Origin: Holtermannia corniformis
Lineage: Eukaryota > Basidiomycota > Tremellomycetes > Holtermanniales
DNA: 64,000 nt
Assembly: GCA_001599935.1 (NCBI GenBank)
Contig: BCIJ01000001.1
Span: forward strand, 1,584,766 to 1,648,765
Direction: 5' to 3'
The position numbers were made by a program, and so were the translations under genes. Numbering within the stretch: the stretch's first letter is position 1; every line of letters begins with the position of its first letter. This document shows positions 1 to 13,848 of the stretch, in pieces. The notes beneath the pieces were generated by a model. The model was given only the letters and a program-made list of their open reading frames with translations, was not told the origin of the DNA and made no database searches.

Positions 1-1299
1 CAGCCCCGCCGCCGGGTAAAAAGGAACTGAAAGGAAACGGGGTTCAAAGGAAGGGACCAACTTGAGCGAAATGACCTCGCCGCGGTAATCTATCACATAG
101 TCGCCTTCCATTATGGGTTCCGTGGCAATCAGCCCAAAGCCGCGCGAGCCGGTCTACGGGTCATCAGCCGTCGGGCCTATCTCGGACCGGAGGACAAGGC
201 AGCGACTGACCCAGTGAACCTTTGTGCCCTTTGGGGTGCGCTTGCACAGACTTTTGTTCGAGCACTTGTCACCTGACGGACAGTCTTTGCCGCACAGATA
301 AGACATTGCTCGGTTAATGCACTGCACACGGCACTCAGAGTCGGGGTCACAGTGGCAGATCAAGGGTTCAGGACCGAGGCGTTTGGGTCGCTCGGGGAAG
401 ACATCTAGGTTTGCGTCAGCTTGATTCGCCACCCAGCGAAGCCTCGTCCACTTACTGCCTCTGAGCTTTGTGTACTTTTCCGGCACTTTCTTGCCGCCCA
501 GCCTGCCGCTCTCATAGTCCCACGCGATCTCGTACGGGAGCGCAAAGTCGTTTTCGCGCTGGAGGAAGAGATAGTCGCCGTGATCCATCGGCAGCGGTGG
601 GAACGTCGGAGCCGCCTTGGCCTTGCCCTTCTTGGCCGTGCTTGCCGAGATGAGGGGTGACGGGGATACCAGCGGGTCATGGCAGTACAGCCCGGCTAGG
701 AGGTAAGACTTTGCTTTGACTGGGTTGACGGTTGACAGGGTGGCGATAGGGTTGGGGTCGGCCAGTGCCGGGGTGGAAGTGGAAGCTACGAGCGGCGCGG
801 GTACAGGCGCAGGCGCTGGGGTACTAGTCGAAGGAGTAGATGTTGCAATCGTCTCTCTGCGAGTCGAAGCGCGCGCTGCCCGGGGAGCGATCACGTCTGG
901 CGCAGGACCTGGGTCGTCTGCATCCCTTGCAATCGCACCGATGGCCGCTGCCGCACTCTTGCGCGCGGCCCTGATACTGTTGACCTCTTTGATGCGCGGA
1001 CCGGAGGCCGCAACGGGCCCTGAGCCTACACCGCTTTCGTGATCGGCGCCCTTTGCAGTCTGACCGGGTGTTGACAGCGCGGGCGAGACAAAGTCGGGCG
1101 CTGGCGCCAGCGTTGCGAGCGCAGCCGCGCTCGGTCTCGGCGCTGCGGGTGCGGGCGCTGCGGTCGGTGTGAGGGCCAGGGGGAGGTGCGCCGAGGCAAA
1201 GAACGAGCGGCGCGGCTTGCGTTCGACCTCGGCTGGGGCCGCTAGCGATGGCGGCGTGTTGGTCGCGAGGGCCGACAGGCTCCTGCGCGATGGCGGCAT
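1..1299 (-). CDS. SET-domain histone-lysine methyltransferase (ASH1/SET2-like), 3' end missing
   Basis: Chromatin enzyme expected to methylate a histone lysine. The first 300 or so residues are Ala/Pro/Ser-rich and low complexity. They are followed by an AWS (associated-with-SET) zinc module around residues 315-355, with the spaced cysteines of CHCDPDSECRVQCINR and CGKDCPSGDKC. Continuing past KVHW would hit a stop, but a 57-nt intron at 154-210 (GTCAGT donor, GCTGAT branch, TAG acceptor) joins it to TGSRGFGLIATEP and DYVIDYRGEVI. That is the opening of a SET domain (the GxG cofactor motif and EV strand). The remainder of the SET and post-SET region lies before base 1, so the catalytic NHS and Tyr motifs cannot be checked. 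AWS plus SET places it with ASH1/SET2/NSD enzymes, but the exact lysine is undetermined. Confidence 0.87.
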
Positions 1300-2116
1300 C
1301 GGTCACCAAGACCCAAGTGATCCCTCGGTGTGGGGAGATGGTGCGGGTGAGAACCCCTTTGAAGGCTGACGCAAACTCGCGCGGCGTTTTCCGGGGGGTT
1401 GCCGCTCGGCGTGAGCGCGAGTGAACAAGATGGGACGGCGAAGGCTGGGTGGGAGAAGGGATGCGCTGCGAGTACGGATCGTGTGCGTGTACTGCCGTCT
1501 CTGCACTGTGCGCTGCCAGAGCCCGGTTCGGATAGGGGATCCTTGCTCACACTTGCGCGCGCCCATTCAAGCGTGAACCACGCGGCGGTTTTTATTTGAC
1601 GTGGCGGTTTAACCACCGGGTCATCTTGACCTTTGCAACTCGGGCGAGCCAACGGGGTGGGTACGAGTGGCTAGGCAGGGTAGAGCGCAGTCGTATATCT
1701 ATCTACTGGCTACATAGCGGTGCGCACAGGGGTCCATACCCCGATGGATCACGATACCGGTACCTACCCTTGGCGCGTCCTAAGCGCGTCACCCGTACCG
1801 GCTGCCAGCGTAACCCCAGCACGACGACCAAGTCACCTCCAGTCCATACCAAAAACTCACAGACGTGTCCGAGCGTAGTCAGCGCGTCGTCATGCTCCGC
1901 CGTGATCGCAATACTCGTGCCGGCGGCGCGACGTCGATCCTGCAACGCCCCCCCACCACTCGCTGCCATCCATCAGCCATAACCAGCACGAGTAGAACCC
2001 ACCAACCTCATCCCCCAACCCGATGTACGAATACCTAATGTTCTGGCGCCATGTGAGTCCAGTCAACGCAAGGCACATGTCGACAAGACACCTCGCGTCC
2101 GTGACTAGGACCGACC
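1300..2116. promoter_or_regulatory. Divergent intergenic region, SET gene / unknown gene
   Basis: About 0.8 kb between two divergent start codons with no supportable gene. It contains a TGACGTGG element at 1597-1604, a cAMP-response/UPR-type bZIP core that resembles elements in several other promoters of this window. Short open frames here show no family resemblance and overlap each other on both strands. Confidence 0.4.
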
Positions 2117-3444
2117 ATGGCAAGTCGCGACCCGGGCACCCTGGGCAGTACTGACTTGCGCCCAGAAGATCACCCAGTCCCAGCCACGCTTCCTATCCCC
2201 ATTCCTCGGCGCCTAGGCGTTGATGGCCGTTCGCAGCCTCACGGCCGTCGCGAGGCCATCGACCCGGAATCTAGCTCAGGCTTGACCGTCGTCGACGCCG
2301 AAATCGCCCCGTGCAGCGTCGCGCATGGATTACAACGCGAGGCTCCATCGCAGAACATCGAGTTTTGCCACGCGCCCGCGCCCGCGCCTGCGCCTGCGCC
2401 TGCGCCTGCGTCCGCGCCCGTGCCCGTGCCAGCAAGGAGCCAAGCATATGCCGAGACCTGGTACGATTCCGACGAGAGTCAGTATGACGAGGATATCTGG
2501 GAACAGCAGCAGAGCATGCAGGGTATGTTCACGCCACTCACCAACGGCACGATACAGTACTGACAGTCCCAGCAGGCCAACCGCGTTCCGCTCGTCCTCT
2601 GGATTTGGCGCAGCGGGCCGGGGAAAACGTTGCAACGGAATTGACTTGTGAGTTGCCGCACTTGGTCATTGTTCAGAGACAAGCTGACAAGACAGTGCAT
2701 GAGATGCTGGCGCGCGAGACCGGAGGAGTACCGATGGAGCGCGCCTTCGCACAGCGTGGCAGAGCGAGAGCGAACCCAACCGACCTGGCACAACCCGCCG
2801 CAGACAAAACGAACACGAGCAACCGGCACAAGACCGACAGCACATCGCAAGACACGGACGAGCGCTCACAGCCTGAACCAGACCTCGAGCTGCAGCAAGT
2901 GATAACGGCCGTAAACAACGGTACGCCCGAGATCAAGATCATCGGCTTTGACATTATGCCCCGTTTGATCCGTGTGGAACCCGAACGTGGACTCACCACC
3001 GACGACATTGACGATCCGGCAATCCCAGCACCGACGAATACGCCGGCCGAGTTGGAGTACTTTTTCCTCGAGACATCGACCAATATGGGACTCGTCTCGT
3101 CGAGTCTTGAGCGCTTTCTGCGGTCGTCGCCCTCGTCCCACAAGAGTGATTCGTTGCCGTCCTCGGTCCTCCGCACGCCCACAAACTCTCTCACCTCGGT
3201 GTTTGCGCCAGTTTACCCCGTGTTCAGCTTGGGCAACGTCGACGAGTTCTTGGAAGCTAGTGCTGAAGCGCGCCGACAGCAGCGCTGTGAGAGGCGCCGG
3301 ATGGAAGCACTGTGTCGAAGAGCGTCGAAACCCAAGCCGAATGTTGGGTCGCGAAATATCCCGTCAAATTCACCGCGACTGGCAGGAGCCGACATGGCCC
3401 ATTTTGCTCTTCAAGAGACAGGGGATGACGACGTGCATGCCTGA
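2117..3444 (+). CDS. Hypothetical protein, 424 aa, one intron
   Basis: I do not recognise this protein. The start ACC-ATG-GC is a good Kozak context. Exon 1 (2117-2522) ends in a GTATGT donor. A 53-nt intron with a GTACTGAC branch site and CAGCAG acceptor (2523-2575) leads in frame into exon 2 (2576-3444). Residues about 85-105 are an Ala-Pro repeat made by a GCGCCT tandem repeat. An acidic Asp/Glu/Tyr stretch follows (around DSDESQYDEDIWEQQQ). The second exon is polar with a central, better-ordered segment (ITAVNNGTPEIKIIGFDI) and a basic Arg-rich tail (RRQQRCERRRMEALCRR) that could bind nucleic acid or be a nuclear localisation signal. There is no signal peptide or membrane segment. Function is unknown. 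Confidence 0.65.
2371..2430. repeat. Coding GCGCCT/GCGCCC minisatellite
   Basis: Tandem hexamers of Ala-Pro codons inside the unknown 424-aa protein, likely length-variable between strains. Confidence 0.85.
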
Positions 3445-3733
3445 CTGCATACCACGAGTGCACTGGATTGATCGAGGTTGACTGCTAGAAGAAAATGAAA
3501 AGGGAGGCTGCGCAGATTAATGAAAAGTCGTTGCTAGTTGGATGCACTGCAATCAGGAACGATGAGCAAGTGCACTGTTTCGTCCAACAACTCACAAACA
3601 TGACATCATTCCAAGGCCTGGGTGCGACATTGTCAATACCATGCATACGAATCTGCTCACACTCGTTGACAACAATTCCCAAGCAACACATTCACCTTCC
3701 CGGTCCGACAGTCGGACATACGCAGTGACTTCT

Positions 3734-6700
3734 TCATGCCGGTTTCTTAATGTTGGGTAGTGAAAGGATTTCACGGGGGAGAAGCCATGCGAACGAGATG
3801 CGCGGACTGGCGTGTGTCAACTCGGCACGCAAGGCGGCACAATCACCGTACCTATCCATAACAATCTCCTCGTACTCGTCCTCGGCCGCATTGTCGGGTA
3901 TGTCTTCGCCGTACTGCCATAGACGGCGCTGCGCTTCGGCTTGAGCGCGTATCTGAGGATCATACGTGACTTGATATGCTGCCAGCGCAAAGATCTGCAT
4001 CGGACTCAAGACCGTCTTGAGTTTTCGCGCTGCCATGCATCGCTGCGCCGCTTCAATAGTATGGTTGCAGATCTCTTGGTACGACTCGTTCACGGGGTCC
4101 TGATCGAGTTCAGCAAACATCGCTCGGGCTGCCGAAGGCCCACCTTGAGATCGCCATCGCGACGCCCGCGACGCTTGCTGTTTCGTAGTACAATACCTGT
4201 CTTGCTTGAGCATCCAAGATTCCAAGGTGTACTCCACGTACCGGACATAATCTCCGCCTCGGTGACTTTGAACCTGAGACAACGGGTGTCACCATGAATG
4301 CTCAGGGATACTCAGTACGCACCGTTGCATCAGACCAGTGACATCGACGTCGTAGTTCTCCTTGATCAGGAGAGCCTCCGTCAGCAGTGTTTGCGGAACC
4401 TTGTACATGGCAAGTCGGGGATCCACTGTGCTTTGTCAGCGCTGCGCAAGACGTTCACCTCTGTTGTACCTGGATTGCCGCGCCGACGGATGTCGACCGG
4501 GGCGAACACAGGCTCGGGATGTACCTGACATTCATGAGTATTGAGAACTTGAGGTTCTGTCAACATACCAAGTTGAACAGCTGCCCAAGGACTTTCTTCG
4601 ACTCGTATGTGAACATGTCCTGAGATGCATGTCAGATTGGCCGCTCGGAAGGTGCGGATGGGTCAAACCTTGCCCATGAATGACGGCCATAGCTTCGGTC
4701 GCTGTTCCCTCTGGAACACGGCAGGAATGCCGGCTGTACGCATCAATACCATGCGCTGCGTTGCACAGTCATGCAACTGACTTTTTGGAAAGTCCACACT
4801 GCAGTGAGGTCAGCGTGCGCTCATCCACGTCCGGTCGACCTACGCAATACTAGCCGCAGCCGCTAATTCCTTGCAGATCCGAGAGTCCTGACCCAGCATG
4901 AGAGGTGGACTACGCGGGTAAAGTGGCTCTCACCGGTCCTTGCCGGTCGGCATGAGCTAGCCACGCATTGGACACCTGGCCGAGGATCTGCGAATGCTCA
5001 GCTTCCCGCTTGGCCCTGCCACGACTTGCTCACGTCGTTCTGTGCAATCATCAGCACGACAGCCAGAACAAGCGCGCGGTACTCACGAGAATGTAGTCGA
5101 CGAAGAACTGTGCACAACGTCAGCTCGGAGAGACGTTATACATGGCGGTCTGCCAGCCGTACCTCTTTGACATTGTCGAGCGTGACTTTTGGCACTCGCC
5201 GGGGTTCAGGTGGTGTATAGTTCATGGCCTCCACCTGCTGCGTCGGCCAGTAATTCTTGTCCCAGATGAGGGTATAATCGTCGCCATCGAGATCGCCACC
5301 AGACAGCCTGCCGAGTTCAGTGCTGACTCGGGATTTATGGCTGGCCCTCACATATTCGGTAGATCACGTATACCCCGGACGTTGAAGACGATGACGTTCT
5401 TCAGATGACGAAGGCGAGGGTTATCCACTGCTGTCACCATTCGGATGTCGCCTTGTGAATCACATCAGCACGACTGAGACGAGCATAGTGTCAGCCTACC
5501 CTGATGCAGCGAAGGGGCTCGCATGATTACGCAAGGACCTTCCACAACCTTGGGCTCATCGCCTGAAGTTGGATCGTGCCACTGGCAAAAGACCTCGCCG
5601 GCCTCCAATACGCCTGTGATTGGATCAGTATGGCGGCACGAGGCTCCTTCAAGGTGGCTTACCATACTCATCGGCGATGCCTGAAGCTTACGTCAGTATA
5701 CTGCGACGTTTTCGTCTGATAACCGACCCATGAGATACACTCCGCCCTTGACTTCCAGTCGAGCCTTCCATTTCAGGTCTGTCAGGAGTTTCGTTTCCAG
5801 TACCCTCAGGACGTCGCCTAGTAGAGGATCCGTGCCAAAGCCGTGATCGGCGAGTTCTTGCACGGGAAAGCCCTGTAGGTGACTATCGTCAGTATCCGCT
5901 TGCCCGTGTAAGGTCATCTCCCAACTCACACTTGCGAATGACCGCGTTAGGCGACGATCCTCCTTGGTCTCGGCCGACTGCTCGAAACGCTGCGGAAGGC
6001 CTCGAATGCTTTTGATGGCGTTTTCAAACTCTTGGCAGAGAAATCGACTTGACACGCCGAGACTCTCCATCTACGCGACTTCAACTCTTGCACTGCCTTG
6101 ATATGGAAACGTACCAGAATAATGAACTGTCTGTTCAGGAAGGCACATCGGTAGTGAGCAGTCTATCCGGTGTTAGCACGTCACCTCTTGAGCGCGGTGT
6201 CTGACATACCCGCACGACGTTAAGTCCGTAAGACATGTCCTTTTCAGAAACCCGGAATTTGATCATGGACGGGCGGAAAGCAACATCGTCCTCTCTCATA
6301 ATCTTGGGCCTGCGATCCGCGATAAACAACTCGCTGCATGTGTGCTCGGTGGACATACCAGAAGCCAAGTACGCCTTTCGCACCACCGCATCGGACCTGG
6401 ATGGCCGACGGCAGGTTCTCCACAGCGCACCTACACAGCGATCAACTTCTCTGTCACGTACACTGTGCTGACATACTTGATGCCAAACTCTTTCGCCGCT
6501 TGTTTGATGACATTCAGTCCGCAAAGTCCGACGCCGTCGGTAAAGGTGCTACACGGTGATCAGCAGGGCGACAGGCGGCTTGGTCGTACGCACTACCCAA
6601 ACTTTTTGATGTCCTGACGTTCGCTCCGGATGTTAGCTTGCATGTTCAGAGGTCGAGTAGTACTGAATGGCTGTTCGCATCAGTCAGGCGCCACACCTAC

Positions 6701-9468
6701 AACTGTCAAGCGAACTAATCCCATGCGCGCTGCGTGAATCGTGGATTAGATCACCTTATCACGCAGAGATGAGACCTACCTCCATACTTTGCGACGATGG
6801 TCTCCTGGATATTGTGTAGCCCAATATTCTCGCGCACTCGATCAGCCGTCAAACCGCCAAGACCAGGCTCATCTGCGAAGAACCAGCAACCATGTTCACG
6901 TGCTTGCGAAGTTCCTGCTGCTCTGCCCGATATCGATCAGAACGCTCGCTTCACGAGGATGTGTTTCAAACTCACAAAAAAGTGTAGTGCCTGCCAGCGA
7001 CTTCCAAACCCGAGAACAGGGCTCGACGGACGCGCGCAATCGTACCTAAGTGAGGGAAAGCGGCATCGGCAGCTTTTACTCTAGGATTGATTTGCTGTAT
7101 ACATGTTAGCCGAGTATATCATTCAGACGATCATACCATGACCGAGTCTTCGTCGGTGAACTGAACGCGGAGGAAACGGTCGACGTGCCGCGCGTGTTTG
7201 CGAATGACGTCGTTGGACGTCTCTTGCTCTGCTGGAAAGAGCATGACCCTCGTCGGGGTGACGACACATCGGTAGACGGAGACTGAATGTCGCAGTGTCG
7301 TACCACGCTTCCGACGCAGCTTGCGCGCGCGGACTCCCCGTGTCAATCACCAAGTCTGGGTTCTGGTGAAAGAAGAGCTCACTCTCAACAAGCCTGGTGA
7401 TGTTCTTGACCCTCTCCTCGTTGAACAGCGCGCCCAGCACCCGATCCCTCGTACCCCGATCTTGGACCTTGGCCAAAGCGCCCATCAACTCTGGCAACTC
7501 TGACGGTATCACAATTGCTTGGCTGATTAGGCCCTCGACCAAGAAGCGCGTCTCGAAGTCTGCAATCTGCGTGAGATGCGCTTGTGGCGCGAACGACAGT
7601 GAGATCGGCACGGGGGCGATCAGCCGGCGCTGCTTTATGTTTGACAGATGCGAGAGGATGTCGTGGCCGTCTTCGTTCTCGGTCATCTTGAGCTTTGAGA
7701 TCTGTTGCTGGAATATGTACGTCTGTGCTCTGTTGAGGACGAATGTAAAGCGATAAGCGAGCCACGCGTTAACCTGAGCTAGTCAGTAGGCATGCATGCA
7801 AACGCAAGGCAGCTCACCCGGATGGTGAGATCATCTGGAACGACCATGACAGGACCGGCGTGTCCCTCGTGGATGATGAACCCTTTAGCCTTCATCTCTG
7901 CGACCGAGCGACCCTGTACTCGATCAGAAGCATTCCCTCTCACATATCGTACTCACCGCCGTCGACTGCATATGCCCTCGGGCGACCACAAAGTCGGCTT
8001 CCGTCGCTCTTCGAAGCACTTCCATCTGGTCTTGCAGTTCGACATAGAACCTCGGAGGTCGACGGGTCGTGATCGTGAGGATGAACTGCATTCTGTCCGG
8101 ACCGAGCTTCTCGCCGTAGACTTGTACACCGCGCGTAATTATATCGTCGAATGGAATCTCGGCAAGCAGTGGTCTCATGCCAGTGGGGATATGGGTAGCA
8201 GTGACGGCACGGATTGAAAAGAAGATGTACTTGCGCTCAAAGTTGATGTTGAAGCGCGAACGGGAGGGATCTGTTGGCTCATCGTATGCCTGGTTTTGTC
8301 AGCATGAATGGTTGCTCATGACATGTACGTGCGCTGAGAAATCGCACACCCCGCGGTGTCCCCTTTTCAAGATCCTCCGGGACGACATTCGTAGAACCTA
8401 TAGCGAGCCGAGTCGGACGCAGCGAGTCCTGGCTGTCGTCATCGAGATCATGGCCACGCTTGGAGCTGTATGCCAGACCCTGCCTACTTTCGCGAGCGTA
8501 CGGCTTCCTGCCAAACATCCCCTCTTTGTCTTCGTACCTGCACATGTTGAATCAGCTCGTGATTCGGGATGCAAGCTCGAGCTCAAGGATGCACTCACCA
8601 CGGCTCCTCGCTGATGTGGAGCGTCTTCAGATACGCCCGCAAGATATCGGCGTATGCGTCGCCATGAGCCTGATACGACGCCCCGTCGACCCAGGGCATG
8701 GTGAGGAATCCGTGCGCGGCTAGGTTACGCAGGCGCTGAGGGGCTGACGCTCGCCGGAGCTGATCGAGGGTTGAAATGACGATCGAAGCTGAAGGACTCT
8801 GAGGTGGGCCGCAGCGTCGGTAGTCGAGTGCAGAAGAGGCTAGCTGATGGCCATGACCGGGATCGTCTGCTCCTGAGGCCACACAAACTCGACAAACGAC
8901 GGAACCACCAACCGGCCAGGCACGTCGAGCCACGTGATACCTGGCGGCGATCATTGCGGTGGCGTTCAGCTCTGCCCGGCAGCTTGGTGTTGCTACAGAG
9001 CGGTATGTAGCAGGTCAGAGTATGCTCCTAGCGTGTCATAGTTGCCGTAGAGGTGCGGCTACCACGGCGAGATCCTCGGGACAGAGCCACGATAGCCGGG
9101 CGCTTGATGGAGCTTCTGCTCGTAAATCGTGTCACGTACGCGTCTCCTCTGCATCTCATCATCTCGAAGGAGCAAAATAGTCGGTAGTGGCGAGCAAGAG
9201 TCAGCAAAGAGGTGATCAGTTGTGATCGCGCTCGGCGCACACACGGCGGTTGGCGGCGACTTCATATGGATGATCAAAGTGCACGTTGGCATGCTGGGGA
9301 AATGTCTACCACAGCCAGGTAAAGTGGAGCATACCCTCCGGCGGCACATTATCAGTCAACGACGGGCAGTGCTAGGGTCATAGGATATGGCTATCGTCCC
9401 CCGCGCACTTTTTCCGGGGATCGCTCCTGATCAAGAGCACCCTGGTTAATCTCCCACGCTGGAGCCAT
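3734..9468 (-). CDS. RNA-dependent RNA polymerase (QDE-1/RDR type)
   Basis: Eukaryotic cellular RdRP that makes double-stranded RNA for RNA silencing. The diagnostic catalytic loop GGDLDGDDY is encoded at about 5277-5300; its DLDGD aspartates bind the metal ions. Just upstream is the expected CVIMRAPSLHQ-GDIRMVTAVDNPRL junction (family CxxxRxPxxxPGD), joined across an intron near 5470, followed by HLKNVIVFNVRG. Earlier exons contain FRPSMIKFRVS and YGLNVVRV (about 6200-6290) and RPPRFYVELQDQMEVL (about 8000-8060). The C-terminal exon ends SLPNIKKPA at 3734. The gene is broken by many introns of about 50 nt, with coding potential (for example WLDVPGRLVVPSFVEFVWP, about 8890-8940) extending to about 9300. 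The 5' end is uncertain. MAPAWEINQGALDQ at 9468 is one possible start. Total size fits the 1300-1500 aa typical of fungal QDE-1 relatives. Confidence 0.88.
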
Positions 9469-9564
9469 AGTGCTCTCATGCTCTCTCTGGCGCAAATGTA
9501 CAGCAGTGATCAGCGCCGTCCCTCACCGGAACTAGCAGTACTCATCACAACTCTCACCCCTCAA

Positions 9565-9570
9565 CACGTG
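9565..9570. promoter_or_regulatory. CACGTG E-box between RdRP and small-protein gene
   Basis: Palindromic bHLH-type site in the presumed shared promoter between the RdRP gene (minus) and the plus-strand small gene at 9715. It matches the core seen in five other divergent promoters here. Confidence 0.4.
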
Positions 9571-9714
9571 CAGCTGCCTCGTCGAGATGGCAACGAGCAA
9601 GCGAGCGACCGGAGATCAGTGTGAAAAGAGCTTCGTAACCCAGCTCGCACCCTCCCTTTGAAAGCTAGAAGTCATCGCCACGACTTCGCTCTCGCAACCC
9701 ACCTGGTCGACACC

Positions 9715-10020
9715 ATGCGTCCATCCAAACCCGCTATCTCGGCCGCGTCAACGTCAACGTCCATGATCCATGCCTTCAACCCGACCGACATTCGACGCTT
9801 TGAGACGTCCCACGCGGGCAAGAAAGCGACGCACGAGCACGCCGTCGTGCACAAGCGCGGGATGCAGGGCGGGAGGTTCACCCTGTGCTTTTGCGAGGAG
9901 AGGATGTGCTGGATGGCCGCGGGGTTCTTGACGCCCGTCCAGAGCGCAGAGTTTGATCTCGGGTGGTGGCGGCAGGTCAGGAAACCGAGCGGGTGTATCA
10001 GGGCGACACCATATGCATGA
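9715..10020 (+). CDS. Small Cys-containing protein with HEHAV motif (3' structure uncertain)
   Basis: Not recognised. The most likely start is ATG at 9715 (MRPSKPAISA), although the frame is open from 9658. The reading frame contains KKATHEHAVV, then FTLCFCEERMCWMA, and ends at 10020. GTCAGG at about 9975 could be an intron donor, so the last 15 or so residues may not be real. The next gene but one downstream (10546) carries a similar PHEHAV...TFGYCC arrangement, so the two look like diverged tandem paralogues. There is no signal peptide and no membrane segment. The clustered Cys/His residues could bind metal, but that is inference. Confidence 0.5.
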   Translation: MRPSKPAISAASTSTSMIHAFNPTDIRRFETSHAGKKATHEHAVVHKRGMQGGRFTLCFCEERMCWMAAGFLTPVQSAEFDLGWWRQVRKPSGCIRATPYA

Positions 10021-10545
10021 CGGGACGAAGAACCAACCAATGGGCGAGCTGCTGGTTGCTGAGCGGTCGCGACCACTCGCATCGGCCGAGCCTATCCGAT
10101 ATGATCAGTCGTCACCCAGCTACGAAGGCAGCTACGTCAAAGGGGTTCTTCAAGATCAAGCTCCGCCAGCATCGCATCTCGGATAGATAGCGACGCCATG
10201 GATGTTTCTCGCAGACCGAACAAGATGCCTCCGCGCTGATTAGTATGCAAAGCCGTGCGCAACGTCCTGGTTGCAACGAGCAATCTAGACTTTGTAGAAA
10301 ACGTAGCGCCAGACGCCCAGCACGAAAAAGTCTGGGATTGCACAGAGCTTACAAGGGGCATGGACGAAGACGCGGCCTATCCCTGCATAGTGTCCGGTCC
10401 AGCGCTTGCTGTGTTCCAACAGCCAAGCTCAGATAATTGCACCTTCCGCTGTCATGCTGACAAGGGCTGAAAGCAGGGCGCGAAGCCCTCGCGAGGCGCT
10501 GTGGTGCATTTAGCCTGTGCGCGTACCGGACCAAGAGTGGCAAAC
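10021..10545. other. Unassigned stretch between two small genes
   Basis: A plus-strand frame without an ATG (10255-10470) reads NVLVATSNLDFVENVAPD, then QHEKVWDC and ends NCTFRCHADKG. It has four cysteines and could be an exon of the 9715 gene or a decayed copy of the same small-protein type. No convincing splice pair was found. Confidence 0.3.
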
Positions 10546-10824
10546 ATGAGCGAGGATACCAGACACACATTCGAAACCCAAGTGGCTCATGATGGCATCA
10601 CGACACCTCACGAACATGCCGTGTGCTGGGGCGACGGCGAGACTACTGGCGCCTGGACGTTTGGATACTGTTGCGGGGCATCCAATAAGGACGAAAAACC
10701 GATTTGGGACTACAACGGCACGCTCACCAACAAAGCAGCGGAGAAGTATGATGCAGATTACTACGAAGCAAGAGATAAGCATCTAGCGCGTCATGCCGCT
10801 CATAACCGAGTACAATCATCATAA
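10546..10824 (+). CDS. Small intronless protein, 92 aa, HEHAV/FGYCC motif
   Basis: Not recognised. ATG at 10546 (MSEDTRHTF) follows an AAAC context. The frame is open slightly upstream, but this is the first ATG with a good context. It contains TPHEHAVCWGDGE, then WTFGYCCGASNKDEKP, and a charged, probably helical tail (KYDADYYEARDKHLARH). It shares HEHAV followed after about 10 residues by an aromatic strand and a Cys pair with the 9715 gene. No signal peptide or membrane span is visible, and no intron is needed, unlike the neighbouring conserved genes. Confidence 0.6.
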   Translation: MSEDTRHTFETQVAHDGITTPHEHAVCWGDGETTGAWTFGYCCGASNKDEKPIWDYNGTLTNKAAEKYDADYYEARDKHLARHAAHNRVQSS

Positions 10825-10871
10825 TGCATTCGTCCTATAAGCTACAATTGACACCTCTGACTTGGCGGCGC

Positions 10872-13492
<2,621 letters not shown>

Positions 13493-13848
13493 CGTGTCGG
13501 TGGCAGTGGTGCGAGCTGGACTGTGTGCGCTCTGTACGCTGTCTAAGCTGCTAGTGGTGCGCTGTCGACAGAGTGGTGCTGCTTGCTTGCCCTCGCTGTT
13601 CCCCGCGCGGTTCAGGGGTGAGTCATAGTGAGAAGGGTGTATTACGTAATCACAGCGGAAGCAGAACGCACTACGCCACGTGTCGCCGATTTAAGCAGCT
13701 ACCAGCATGCCTATCCAACTGGGCGCGCAAGCCTATTACATCCCCCGGGCCTATTTCGCGCCATCACTCCCTGTAGGCCTCCTGCGTATACGACAGCATC
13801 GAGCAACACTACTCGAGCGCAGACAGCAGCATCCCATCCCTCAGCACC
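13493..13848. promoter_or_regulatory. Shared divergent promoter of SNF1 alpha and beta subunit genes
   Basis: 356 bp separate the two start codons. It contains a 10-bp palindrome ATTACGTAAT (13641-13650; the TTACGTAA core bound by C/EBP-, Yap- or PAR-type bZIP factors) and a GCCACGTGTC E-box at 13676-13685. No other gene fits in the gap, so co-regulation is structurally likely. Confidence 0.55.

Noticed and set aside
2330..2635. Minus-strand frame with long Arg runs
   Set aside because: The Arg/Gly-rich stretch is the antisense of the Ala-Pro minisatellite in the real plus-strand gene.
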